DNA of 64,000 nt from Kaistella haifensis DSM 19056 (GTDB lineage Bacteria > Bacteroidota > Bacteroidia > Flavobacteriales > Weeksellaceae): positions 169,945 through 233,944 of the forward strand of contig NZ_JASZ02000002.1 of the NCBI RefSeq assembly GCF_000735695.2, given 5' to 3'. Positions 43,202 to 50,844 of the stretch are shown here, one piece after another. The notes under the pieces are model-generated. The model saw only the letters and a program-made list of their open reading frames with translations. It made no database searches and had not been told where the DNA came from. A program made the position numbers and the translations under genes. Position 1 is the first letter of the stretch, and every line of letters starts with the position of its first letter.

Positions 43202-44920
43202 TTACTTATTAAGTTGATGTGTTGATGAAAGATTCAGGTCTATTCCTGCGCCGGGTTTTAGCTGATTGTTCACCAAAACCGGCAATCTGCCAGAAATTGG
43301 AGATTTTCCATTTAAGGATTTTGCTGTTGCTTTCATCGAATCATCATTGTTTTCGTATGCTACTACAACGGTAGAAATTTTGGTAATATCAAGGTCTTTC
43401 AAAGCATATGCAGAACCAAAAACATTGAGAATAATTTTTTGATTTTTACTTAATTCTGCCAAGATTTTCTTGCTGTTTTCTGAAATTTTATATGGTTTAT
43501 AAGCGGTTGAATTGTCTTTGTGTAATCCAACGATGATCTTAGAATTTGCAGGAATGGTCGCAATTTCTGAAGCTTTTTTCACAATAACCGTCGTATTTAA
43601 ATTTAATTGATTGGTGAAAGTTTCAAATGGAGCTTCTTCCAGAGGAACGTAATAATAAGTTTCTTTGCAATTCAGCGGAAGTAGTTTTTGCTCATCTTTA
43701 ACTAAGGTTAAAGCGTTGCTATAAAGTTTTTCTACTAATTCTTGATGAGATTTATTATTGAGATCTTCGTTGATGTTTTCTGGATTTCGTGGTTGGTAAT
43801 TATTTAAACCAAGAAAATATTTGGTCAAAAGAATCTTTTTTACACTTTCTTCCACACGGTTCTGTGATATTTCTTTGTTATCAATTGCCAATTGAATTAG
43901 GCGTTTTCCTTCCTTCACTCCATCGGAAAAAAGCATGATGTCGTTTCCGGCTTTAAAGGCAAGAGCGTCCAATTCTCCGGGTTTGTAGCGTTTTGCAACA
44001 GCGCCCATATTCAGAGCATCCGTAATGATCAAACCTTTGTAGCCTAATTTTTCTTTTAAAAGTCCGGTGACGATGTTTTTGGAAACCGAAGCAGGAACTC
44101 CTTTTTCTTTTTCTAAAGCAGGGACGTATAAATGAGCAACCATTACGCCACCAATTCCTTTATCCATCAATGCTTTGAATGGCGCTAGCTCTACAGAATT
44201 CAGTCTGTTGAGATCATGAGAAACCACCGGCAAATCGAGGTGAGAATCAGTATTGGTGTCGCCATGACCCGGGAAATGTTTAATCGCTGCTAAAATTTTA
44301 TTATCCTGTAATCCGTTGGAATAGGCCAATGCTGAATTTACAACATTTTCCACTTCGGACCCGAAACTTCTGTTTCCGATAATTGGATTTTCCGGATTGG
44401 TATTTACATCGACAACCGGGGCGAAATCCCAGTTAATTCCCATTCTTTTGCAATCTTCCGCAATTTTTGCGGCCATTTCTTTAATTAAATTTTTATCTTG
44501 AATGGCACCTAAAGTCATCGCCCACGGAAATTTATGTGCCGTTGCAATTCTTTGGAAAAGTCCCCATTCTGCATCCATGCCGATCATTAAAGGAACTTTG
44601 GATGTTTTCTGAAATTCATTAACAAGATTAATTTCTCTCGCAGCATCGTCTTGCATTAAAATTAAGCCTCCGATTTTCTCGTTGGTTACGATATTTCTCA
44701 CATTGTTGATGTAATCTTCACCTCGGTTGGTGTATAAGGCGACGATGAACAGTTGTCCCAGTTTTTCGTCTTGTGAAAGGGAATTATAGGTTTTGTCTAC
44801 CCATTCGTTAGCTTTTTTCAGGTCTTCTTTGCTGAGATTTTTCGGTTGGTACTGAGCAGTGATTTTTAAAGAAAAAACCAAAATAATGAGGCAGGTGATT
44901 TTACTATTTATATTTTTCAT
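43202..44920 (-). CDS. Glycoside hydrolase family 3, NagZ-like beta-N-acetylglucosaminidase
   Basis: A 572-residue secreted enzyme with a signal peptide (MKNINSKITCLIILVFSLKITA-Q). The TIM-barrel domain (about 30-370) has KHFPGHGDTNTDSHLDLP at about residues 212-229, which holds the His/Asp acid-base dyad unique to NagZ-type GH3 enzymes. The catalytic Asp is in GLIITDALNMGAV at about residue 301. A C-terminal beta domain of about 180 residues follows (VDSKIIVGLHKDN, VVVAYENNDDSMKATAKSL). It probably trims cell-wall fragments or chitooligosaccharides in the periplasm. The start is chosen at 44920 because a TATTTTTG element lies at 44942-44949, at the edge of the longer frame. It leads bshA and DUF2851. 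Confidence 0.9.
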   Translation of the reverse strand: MKNINSKITCLIILVFSLKITAQYQPKNLSKEDLKKANEWVDKTYNSLSQDEKLGQLFIVALYTNRGEDYINNVRNIVTNEKIGGLILMQDDAAREINLVNEFQKTSKVPLMIGMDAEWGLFQRIATAHKFPWAMTLGAIQDKNLIKEMAAKIAEDCKRMGINWDFAPVVDVNTNPENPIIGNRSFGSEVENVVNSALAYSNGLQDNKILAAIKHFPGHGDTNTDSHLDLPVVSHDLNRLNSVELAPFKALMDKGIGGVMVAHLYVPALEKEKGVPASVSKNIVTGLLKEKLGYKGLIITDALNMGAVAKRYKPGELDALAFKAGNDIMLFSDGVKEGKRLIQLAIDNKEISQNRVEESVKKILLTKYFLGLNNYQPRNPENINEDLNNKSHQELVEKLYSNALTLVKDEQKLLPLNCKETYYYVPLEEAPFETFTNQLNLNTTVIVKKASEIATIPANSKIIVGLHKDNSTAYKPYKISENSKKILAELSKNQKIILNVFGSAYALKDLDITKISTVVVAYENNDDSMKATAKSLNGKSPISGRLPVLVNNQLKPGAGIDLNLSSTHQLNK

Positions 44921-44941
44921 TATCCAAACTATGATGTACAA

Positions 44942-44949
44942 CAAAAATA
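44942..44949 (-). promoter_or_regulatory. -7 element TATTTTTG of the GH3-bshA-DUF2851 operon
   Basis: A perfect TAnnTTTG match on the minus strand, 21 bases before ATG 44920. Confidence 0.55.
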
Positions 44950-45026
44950 CAATTTTTAAAACTTAATTTTTTAAATTTAATGGCATACATCTTGAGATAT
45001 TTTCAACAATTAAAAATTTATATAAA

Positions 45027-45530
45027 ATGAAAAAGTATTTTACAATATTGCTTTTGGCAATTTTCGGATTTGTAGCGGTAAGCTGCGACGATAATAGAAA
45101 CGACAACGTAGTGGGCGACGGCGACACTTATTCAGTAATGAAAGATGTTACCGGCACTTTGAGCAGTGGGAATAATTATACACTTTCACAGGGGATCAAT
45201 ATTGCAAGTTCCGATGTAGTATTGGTTTACCGAGATATCAATTCAAATACTTCTTCTTCAGCAGTATGGCAACTTCTTCCAAAAACAGAATATTTGAGTG
45301 GCGGAAGAGAATTGGATTACAACTTCCTTTTCGATGCTGCTAATGTGGAAATATACACCGAAGCCAACTTCGATCAAGCTACTTTTACAACTGCGGAAGC
45401 AAATCAGTATCTGAACAACCAACGATTCCGAATTGTTTTGGTACCGGCTTCTGCTGGCAAAAACACCAATGTTAACTATAGCGATTACCAAAGTGTAATT
45501 AAGTATTACAATATTCCGGACAGAAAATAA
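45027..45530 (+). CDS. Lipoprotein of unknown function
   Basis: A 167-residue lipoprotein with the lipobox VAVSC at residues 16-20 followed by DDNRNDN, an Asp/Asn-rich start typical of surface-exposed Bacteroidota lipoproteins. The rest is beta-strand-rich (VTGTLSSGNNYTLSQGINIA, SSAVWQLLPKTEYLSGG, ELDYNFLFDAANVEIYTEAN, RFRIVLVPASAG). I do not recognise a family. It is a single gene with its own terminator, between divergent GH3 and the deoD gene. Confidence 0.75.
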   Translation: MKKYFTILLLAIFGFVAVSCDDNRNDNVVGDGDTYSVMKDVTGTLSSGNNYTLSQGINIASSDVVLVYRDINSNTSSSAVWQLLPKTEYLSGGRELDYNFLFDAANVEIYTEANFDQATFTTAEANQYLNNQRFRIVLVPASAGKNTNVNYSDYQSVIKYYNIPDRK

Positions 45531-45556
45531 GTTTTTTGTTTTGAATTAAAGTAACG

Positions 45557-45584
45557 AAGCCATCTTTCCCGGGTGGTTTTTTTT
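45557..45584 (+). terminator. Rho-independent terminator of the 45.0 kb lipoprotein gene
   Basis: AAGCCATC pairs with GGTGGTTT (two G-U pairs) around a 7-base loop, followed by eight T. Confidence 0.75.
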
Positions 45585-45680
45585 ATGATTTATACCGTGA
45601 ATTTGCAAAAATGTGAGTCGAAAATTTCGAGTTTCTTTAGAATTCCTTACATTTAAAACTGGATTTAAAATTAATAAATT

Positions 45681-46388
45681 ATGAGCGTTCATATCGCAGC
45701 GAATAAAGGAGAAATTGCTAAAACTGTACTGCAACCGGGCGATCCTTTGCGAGCAAAATATATTGCCGATAACTTCATGGAAGAAGTAAAATTGGTTAGT
45801 CAAACCAGAAATATTTTTTATTATACCGGACTTTATAAAGGTAAAGAAATTTCGGTAGGAGCGAGCGGCATGGGAATTCCGAGTATTGGGATTTATTCTT
45901 TTGAGTTATACACGGAATATGAAGTGGATACCATTATTAGAATCGGAACTTGTGGTGCTTACAATACAGATTTGAAACTTTTTGATTTGCTAAATGTAGA
46001 AAATTCTGCGAGTGAATCTACCTATGCTAAATTCGCTTGGGGAATTGAAGAAGAACTGATCAAAAGCCAAGGGAATGTCTTCGACAACATTAACCAAACG
46101 GCAGAAAAATTATCACTGAAGATTCAACCAACCAATATTCACACGAGCGATATTTTTTACAGAAAAGACGAAGATCTTCCTGCAATTGCAACCAAATACA
46201 ACTGTTCTGCTGTAGAAATGGAAGCTTTTGCTTTGTTTGCCAACGCACAATATTTGCGAAAAAATGCGGCGACAATTCTTACCGTTTCAGATGTAATTCC
46301 AACCCGTGAAAAAATCTCCGCAGACGAAAGAGAAAAAGCATTAAAACCAATGATCGAATTGGCTTTGGAGACAGCTTTGCAATTTTAA
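45681..46388 (+). CDS. deoD: Purine-nucleoside phosphorylase, DeoD type
   Basis: A 235-residue hexameric phosphorylase that releases purine bases and (deoxy)ribose-1-phosphate. The phosphate-binding GDPLRAKYIA at residues 20-29, GMGIPSIGIYSFEL, IRIGTCGAY and the C-terminal AVEMEAFALFANAQ with the catalytic Asp in TVSDVIPT are the trimeric/hexameric NP-I signature. Length is standard. It is convergent with ribA and shares a terminator hairpin with it. Confidence 0.95.
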   Translation: MSVHIAANKGEIAKTVLQPGDPLRAKYIADNFMEEVKLVSQTRNIFYYTGLYKGKEISVGASGMGIPSIGIYSFELYTEYEVDTIIRIGTCGAYNTDLKLFDLLNVENSASESTYAKFAWGIEEELIKSQGNVFDNINQTAEKLSLKIQPTNIHTSDIFYRKDEDLPAIATKYNCSAVEMEAFALFANAQYLRKNAATILTVSDVIPTREKISADEREKALKPMIELALETALQF

Positions 46389-46411
46389 AATCTAAATTTA
46401 AACTTAAAAAT

Positions 46412-46443
46412 AAAAACGCTTTGAAAACTCAAAGCGTTTTTTT
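46412..46443. terminator. Bidirectional terminator shared by deoD and ribA, overlapping the ribA 3' end
   Basis: AAAAACGCTTTGA (46412-46424) pairs with TCAAAGCGTTTTT (46429-46441) around a 4-base loop. T runs follow on both strands. The right arm encodes the last codons and the TGA stop of ribA. Confidence 0.85.
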
Positions 46444-47043
46444 ATCGGGGTCTGTTTTGTCTATCAAAAGGTGACCGAAATAATCTTTTTTTACCTTTAA
46501 ATAGCTTTCACTTTCTTTGGTAGCGGTTATTTGCAAAGGAATACGTTTATTTAAAATGACATTGCTGTTTTCCACAATTTTCATTTTTTCCGGATTGTTC
46601 GTGAGGAGGTTGATTTCTTTCACTTCCAATAAATTAAGGATTTCAATTGCAGCTGAAAAATCTCGGTCATCAGCAGGAAGTCCTAATTTCAAATTGGCTT
46701 CTACAGTATCGAATCCTTGTTCTTGTAAAGCATAAGCTTTCAATTTATTGATGATTCCTATATTTCTTCCTTCTTGTCTTAGATAAATGATGATTCCTCC
46801 ATTTTCATGCATGAATTTCATCGCTGCATCCAACTGTTGTCCACATTCGCATTTTTTGGAATGAAAAACCTCGCCGGTAATACATTCTGAATGGAAACGA
46901 ACATTGACGGGTTTAGAGAAATCGGTGTTTTCAGCAATAATTGCCATGTGCGGCATCCAGTCGCTTTCTTGTTCAGAAAATGCAATCATCCGGAAGTTCC
47001 CATATTCTGTGGGAACGTTGGCCTCCGCTTGAATTTTTAGCAT
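46429..47043 (-). CDS. ribA: GTP cyclohydrolase II
   Basis: A 204-residue zinc enzyme that opens GTP in the first step of riboflavin synthesis. The three zinc Cys are residues 54, 65 and 67 (SECITGEVFHSKKCECG). IYLRQEGRNIGIINKLKAYALQ is the catalytic loop, and GLPADDRDF and LLTNNPEKM bind GTP. It stands alone, without the RibB (DHBP synthase) domain that is fused in many bacteria. No FMN riboswitch pattern was seen upstream. Its stop codon is inside the shared terminator. Confidence 0.94.
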   Translation of the reverse strand: MLKIQAEANVPTEYGNFRMIAFSEQESDWMPHMAIIAENTDFSKPVNVRFHSECITGEVFHSKKCECGQQLDAAMKFMHENGGIIIYLRQEGRNIGIINKLKAYALQEQGFDTVEANLKLGLPADDRDFSAAIEILNLLEVKEINLLTNNPEKMKIVENSNVILNKRIPLQITATKESESYLKVKKDYFGHLLIDKTDPDKKTL

Positions 47044-47051
47044 GGAAAATT

Positions 47052-47522
47052 TTAGTTTTTAGGGGAAGTAGAAAGTGAATCTTGTGGAATATTATTATTG
47101 ATCAAAGTCATACTCGTTTTGATACGAACCAAATATCGGTTAAGAACCTCGTCATCATCCTGATTTAGGTATTTCCTGAGTTTTTGAAGTTTCTTGTACG
47201 ATTTTTCAAATTTTCGGTGCGAGGAATCCAATTGAGTTAAATTGTAAGATTTCATCGCGATGATGTATTCTTTAAGATGATATTTCAGATTGGAAACTTC
47301 AGCATTCACAACATCGTTTCTTAGCTTGGGAAAACTAGAAATCAAATTCGAGATTTCGGATGAATGTACGATTAAGATTTTCTTTTGGTCAAAGGAATAG
47401 GGAATAGCGTTTTCACTTAATTGCGAAGCGTTATCACCTATCGGTGAAAGATTCATCTTCTCTACTGAACAGGATGATAATAAGAATAACAATAAAACGA
47501 AACTAAGATTTAGTTTGGCCAT
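47052..47522 (-). CDS. Lipoprotein of unknown function, paired with DUF4254 gene
   Basis: A 156-residue lipoprotein with the lipobox LLSSC near residues 14-18, then mostly helical sequence (SEISNLISSFPKLRNDVVNA, HRKFEKSYKKLQKLRKYLNQ). The start overlaps the end of the DUF4254 gene by 20 bases, which suggests coupled translation. I do not recognise a family. A role in the envelope together with its upstream partner is inference. Confidence 0.72.
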   Translation of the reverse strand: MAKLNLSFVLLLFLLSSCSVEKMNLSPIGDNASQLSENAIPYSFDQKKILIVHSSEISNLISSFPKLRNDVVNAEVSNLKYHLKEYIIAMKSYNLTQLDSSHRKFEKSYKKLQKLRKYLNQDDDEVLNRYLVRIKTSMTLINNNIPQDSLSTSPKN

Positions 47523-48129
47523 TTTTTACATTTTGATACAAGACCGGATTAAGATTTTCATCATTATACATTTTCATTTGTCTGTAAACTTTCATCTTAA
47601 TCTTACCGTTCTCAATATCAAGCAGCAATTGGTCGATAGCTTCAAAGAGATCCTTTTTTTGTTCCAACAATACATTGAGTTTTGCTGTACAATTGTTTCT
47701 ATGCTCTTCACTTGCTGATTCTCTGTTGGCCTCTAGAGACATGTGATAAACTTTCAGTGCCAAAATCGAGAGGCGGTCTACAGCCCATGCAGGGGTTTCG
47801 CTATTGATTCTTGCATCATGATTGGGCGTCACATTACTGTATTTTTGTAGGAACCAAGTATCAATATATTCTACTAGATCAGTTCTTTGCTGATTGGAGG
47901 CGTCGATTCTTCTTTTTAATTTTAGCGCTTCGGTTGGGTCTATATTTTCATCACGAATGATATCTTCCAGATGCCATTGAACGGTGTCAATCCAATTCTT
48001 AGCATACAAAAGTCGTTCCAAACTATCTTGTTGGAATGGGTTATCAATTGGAGTATCGACTTGGTCTTTTTGGTGATAGTCGTAAATCGATTGATTGAAG
48101 ATTTCCCAAGCGCTATTCGAAAAACTCAT
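47503..48129 (-). CDS. DUF4254 family protein
   Basis: A 208-residue, mostly alpha-helical cytosolic protein of the Bacteroidota family DUF4254 (SLERLLYAKNWIDTVQWHLE, EALKLKRRIDASNQQRTDLV, TPAWAVDRLSILALKVYHM). It has no signal peptide. In the genomes I recall it sits near glycan or envelope genes, but no function is known. Here it lies 12 bases after tatA, with the lipoprotein gene overlapping its end. Confidence 0.8.
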   Translation of the reverse strand: MSFSNSAWEIFNQSIYDYHQKDQVDTPIDNPFQQDSLERLLYAKNWIDTVQWHLEDIIRDENIDPTEALKLKRRIDASNQQRTDLVEYIDTWFLQKYSNVTPNHDARINSETPAWAVDRLSILALKVYHMSLEANRESASEEHRNNCTAKLNVLLEQKKDLFEAIDQLLLDIENGKIKMKVYRQMKMYNDENLNPVLYQNVKNGQTKS

Positions 48130-48141
48130 AAACCTCAGAAA

Positions 48142-48345
48142 TTAGTTCGTGGCATTTGTGTTATTCTTTGGCTCTTCAGATGGTTTTTTGTCATCTTCTT
48201 TTACTGCATCTTTAAATTCTTTGATGCCGGAACCTAAACCTTTCATCATTTCTGGGATTTTTTTTCCACCAAAAAGAATAAGTACAATTACTGCAACGAT
48301 TAATAAATGCTGCCAAGAAAGTGCCAATATAGTAAGTGCTTCCAT
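48142..48345 (-). CDS. tatA: Twin-arginine translocase subunit TatA/TatE
   Basis: A 67-residue inner-membrane protein. The single helix ([25 protein letters not shown], residues 4-27) ends in the [14 protein letters not shown] hinge of TatA, followed by an amphipathic helix ([14 protein letters not shown]) and a charged tail. It forms the pore for folded proteins. TatC is not in this window. Its own -7 element TAACTTTG at 48360-48367 lies 14 bases upstream. Confidence 0.95.
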   Translation of the reverse strand: MEALTILALSWQHLLIVAVIVLILFGGKKIPEMMKGLGSGIKEFKDAVKEDDKKPSEEPKNNTNATN

Positions 48346-48359
48346 TTTTAAATTTTGTG

Positions 48360-48367
48360 CAAAGTTA
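48360..48367 (-). promoter_or_regulatory. -7 element TAACTTTG of tatA
   Basis: A perfect TAnnTTTG match on the minus strand 14 bases before the ATG, in the gap between tatA and the EnvC-like gene. Confidence 0.55.
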
Positions 48368-48378
48368 ATTTATATTTT

Positions 48379-49962
48379 TTAATTCACCCAACCCAAAGGA
48401 TCTACTGGATTGGTACCGTTCCAAATTTGAAAGTCTAAGGTATAGGTCCCGTCAAAATCGGTTGCAACGCTACCGATAGGAGTTCCTGCTGATATTTGCT
48501 GATTGGCGCTTACCATTGTGTTTGCAAGGTTGGCGTAGATGGTAAAATAATCACCATGTTTCACGAAAACCATTTTAGTTCCATCACCAGAAGCTACCAC
48601 ACGAGACACAGTTCCAGGTGCGATACATTTTGCAACCGTTCCTTTAGCAACCGCGATCTTAATTCCGTTGTTTTCTTCAATAATATTTTTAAATACCGGA
48701 TGTGGCTGTCGTCCGAATCGGTGGGTAATCGTTCCGTAAGCCGGCATTCCCATTTTTCCGCGATTAGCTGCGAAGTTGTTTCCTACCGCACTCGAAACTC
48801 CGTAGTTGGTCATTGCTTTGGTTTCAGCAGCTTTCTTGTCGGCTTCGGTTTTTTTGGTGAGCGATGCTTCTGCGGCTTTTGCGTTTGCGGCTTTTTCTGC
48901 AGCGGCTTTTGCGTTTGCAGCAGCTATTTCGGCCTCTTTTGCAGCAGCTAATCTTCTGGTTTCGGCTTTTTCAGCTTCAGCAGCTCTTTTGGAATCTTCG
49001 TTTTTCTTGGCGTCTGCAGCTGCAGCAATTTTAGATCTTTCTGCTTCTTCTGCCGCTTTTCTGTCCGAGATTTCTTTCAATCTTTTGGCTTCTTCATCCG
49101 CACGCTTTTTCTCTAATGCAAGGGCTTCCAATCTTACTCTATTTTCGGCTTCTATTCTTGCTTTTTCCTTTTCGGCGGCTATTTTTGCCAATCTTACTTT
49201 TTCGGCTTCGGCTTTTTTGCGTTCCTCTTCTTTGGCTTTGGCAATTCTTATTTCCTCGGCAATAATGGAACGGATTTGTCCTTCAAGTTTCTTAGATTCT
49301 GTCTGTTTTTGCTTGAGTTCTGAGGTGAGTTGGACCTCATTTTTCTTGAATTCCTGAAGAAGGTTTTCCTTTTGTTTTCTTTCTGCTTCTATGGTCAATA
49401 GATCCTTTTGCTGATTGGTGAGTATCATTTGTTTGTCCTTAACCGATTTTTGTTTAAGGTTGATATTCTGTAGCAATTGTTTTGCAGCATCAGAAATTTC
49501 CGCCGCTTTTTTATCCTGATAATCAGAATAATCTTTTAAATATTGTACTCTTCGCAAAGCTTCACCCAGATTTTTGGATGATAAAATAAAGGTTACCTTG
49601 TTTTGTACGCCTTTGTTTTTGTATGCTTTTACAAGAACTTCCGCGTAATTTTTTCTTAAAACAGCCAATTCCCGATTCTGTCGGTTGATTTCTAACTGAC
49701 GAAGATAAATATCATCTTCAATGAGGCGTTTTTCCTTTTGGGTGTTGTTATAAACTTTTTCTCGCAGCTGGATTTTTTTTTGAACTTCAGTGAGATAAGC
49801 TACTGAAAGTTTCGATTGCTGCTGAGTTTTTGCCAAATTTTGATTGATCGCTGCAATCTGTTTTTTGAGTTCAGCATTTTGCTTTTGAAGTTGTTCCTTT
49901 TTCTGGGAAAATACCATCCCGAACAAAAAAAGTCCTATTAAAAAGCTTAATTTCTTAATCAT
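48379..49962 (-). CDS. EnvC-like murein hydrolase activator (M23 fold, degenerate)
   Basis: A 527-residue secreted protein with a signal peptide (MIKKLSFLIGLFLFGMVFS-Q). A long coiled coil spans about 20-390, with many Lys/Glu/Ala repeats (KKAEAEKVRLAKIAAEKEKA). The C-terminal LytM/M23 domain is at about 400-527. HRFGRQPHP (about 414) is kept, but the zinc ligands that follow are lost: the HxxxD site reads NNGIK and the last His of the YAH motif is Asn (YAN, about 475). This pattern is that of EnvC, which does not cut peptidoglycan itself but activates amidases. It probably coordinates daughter-cell separation. It overlaps the DUF4292 gene by four bases. Confidence 0.88.
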   Translation of the reverse strand: MIKKLSFLIGLFLFGMVFSQKKEQLQKQNAELKKQIAAINQNLAKTQQQSKLSVAYLTEVQKKIQLREKVYNNTQKEKRLIEDDIYLRQLEINRQNRELAVLRKNYAEVLVKAYKNKGVQNKVTFILSSKNLGEALRRVQYLKDYSDYQDKKAAEISDAAKQLLQNINLKQKSVKDKQMILTNQQKDLLTIEAERKQKENLLQEFKKNEVQLTSELKQKQTESKKLEGQIRSIIAEEIRIAKAKEEERKKAEAEKVRLAKIAAEKEKARIEAENRVRLEALALEKKRADEEAKRLKEISDRKAAEEAERSKIAAAADAKKNEDSKRAAEAEKAETRRLAAAKEAEIAAANAKAAAEKAANAKAAEASLTKKTEADKKAAETKAMTNYGVSSAVGNNFAANRGKMGMPAYGTITHRFGRQPHPVFKNIIEENNGIKIAVAKGTVAKCIAPGTVSRVVASGDGTKMVFVKHGDYFTIYANLANTMVSANQQISAGTPIGSVATDFDGTYTLDFQIWNGTNPVDPLGWVN

Positions 49963-50753
49963 TTGATCTCTGTTTTCGTATAATTATTGGGAACGGAATA
50001 CGGAGTATCCATTTTCGAACTTTCAAATTTCGTGTTTTCAAGTAGAATTTGGCTCGTTTTTGTACCTTTTATAATTATTTTAACATTTTTTGGGAATTTC
50101 GTTCCGTCAACTTCAACCCAATCGGAATAGGTGAGTTCCAGGTTATCCGCGGTTTTGATGTTCTTTAAATTCACCTTGGATAAATCAAAATCATTGGTGT
50201 AATCTAGTGATGCTGAATATTCCGAAACTTTCCCATCGTTGTTAAATTTCAGATTTTTAGATGAACTTAGGTTGTAACCCTGCATGTTTTTCGTTAAAAC
50301 AAAATCTTTTTCATCTACCGGAATAAAGGTTTTCCCTGTCAATAAATTTTGTAATGAACTGTAATTGATGAAATTAACGTTCAGCAAACTATTAAGATAA
50401 GAAAAATCGGATTCAATATAGGTTTTGTTCCATTTTTCGTAGCCTTTTATCCCTTCCGGAGTGGCAATTCCTCGACCAACGTTCAAGAAAACAGCAATCA
50501 TATTCATCCAGACTTTCTGCCCGTTTTCAATATAAATCGTTGCGTCCAAAGTTGGGATAAAACTTCCCGTTTCCACATTCACTCTGGAGTTGATTTTCAC
50601 CTGCTCAAACTTTGGTTTTTCAGTTATTTTACTAAAAAATGCAGCGTTTGAAGAGATGGGTGATGTTGTACTCGTAGGTTGGTTAAGAACTGTTTTAGTT
50701 TTGCAGGAAACTACAAGAAATGCACTCAGTAGGACTATGATGTGTTTTTTCAT
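49959..50753 (-). CDS. DUF4292 lipoprotein
   Basis: A 264-residue lipoprotein with the lipobox LVVSC (residues 13-17) and a DUF4292 fold of long beta strands (KINSRVNVETGSFIPTLDAT, VWMNMIAVFLNVGRGIATPEG, KVSEYSASLDYTNDF). The family is restricted to Bacteroidota and resembles LolA/LolB-like barrels, so a role in lipoprotein handling is possible. Its stop and the EnvC-like start overlap by four bases (ATGA), so the two are translated together. Confidence 0.82.
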   Translation of the reverse strand: MKKHIIVLLSAFLVVSCKTKTVLNQPTSTTSPISSNAAFFSKITEKPKFEQVKINSRVNVETGSFIPTLDATIYIENGQKVWMNMIAVFLNVGRGIATPEGIKGYEKWNKTYIESDFSYLNSLLNVNFINYSSLQNLLTGKTFIPVDEKDFVLTKNMQGYNLSSSKNLKFNNDGKVSEYSASLDYTNDFDLSKVNLKNIKTADNLELTYSDWVEVDGTKFPKNVKIIIKGTKTSQILLENTKFESSKMDTPYSVPNNYTKTEIK

Positions 50754-50844
50754 ATTAAAATTTTACTTCAGAACTTTGCAATATTAACGCCAAACCACAC
50801 AAATTGTTTTGTGTGGCTAGTTGTATACCGTTATTAGTGGTGGT

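Noticed and set aside
46429..47140. Possible FMN riboswitch upstream of ribA
   Set aside because: The region upstream of the ribA start (47044-47140) is coding for the next gene and lacks the conserved six-helix pattern.
48806..49357. Long plus-strand frame of 183 codons rich in Ala and Ser
   Set aside because: It is the exact antisense of the Ala/Lys/Glu-rich coiled coil of the EnvC-like gene. Low-complexity coding DNA often leaves the opposite strand open. No promoter or family was seen.
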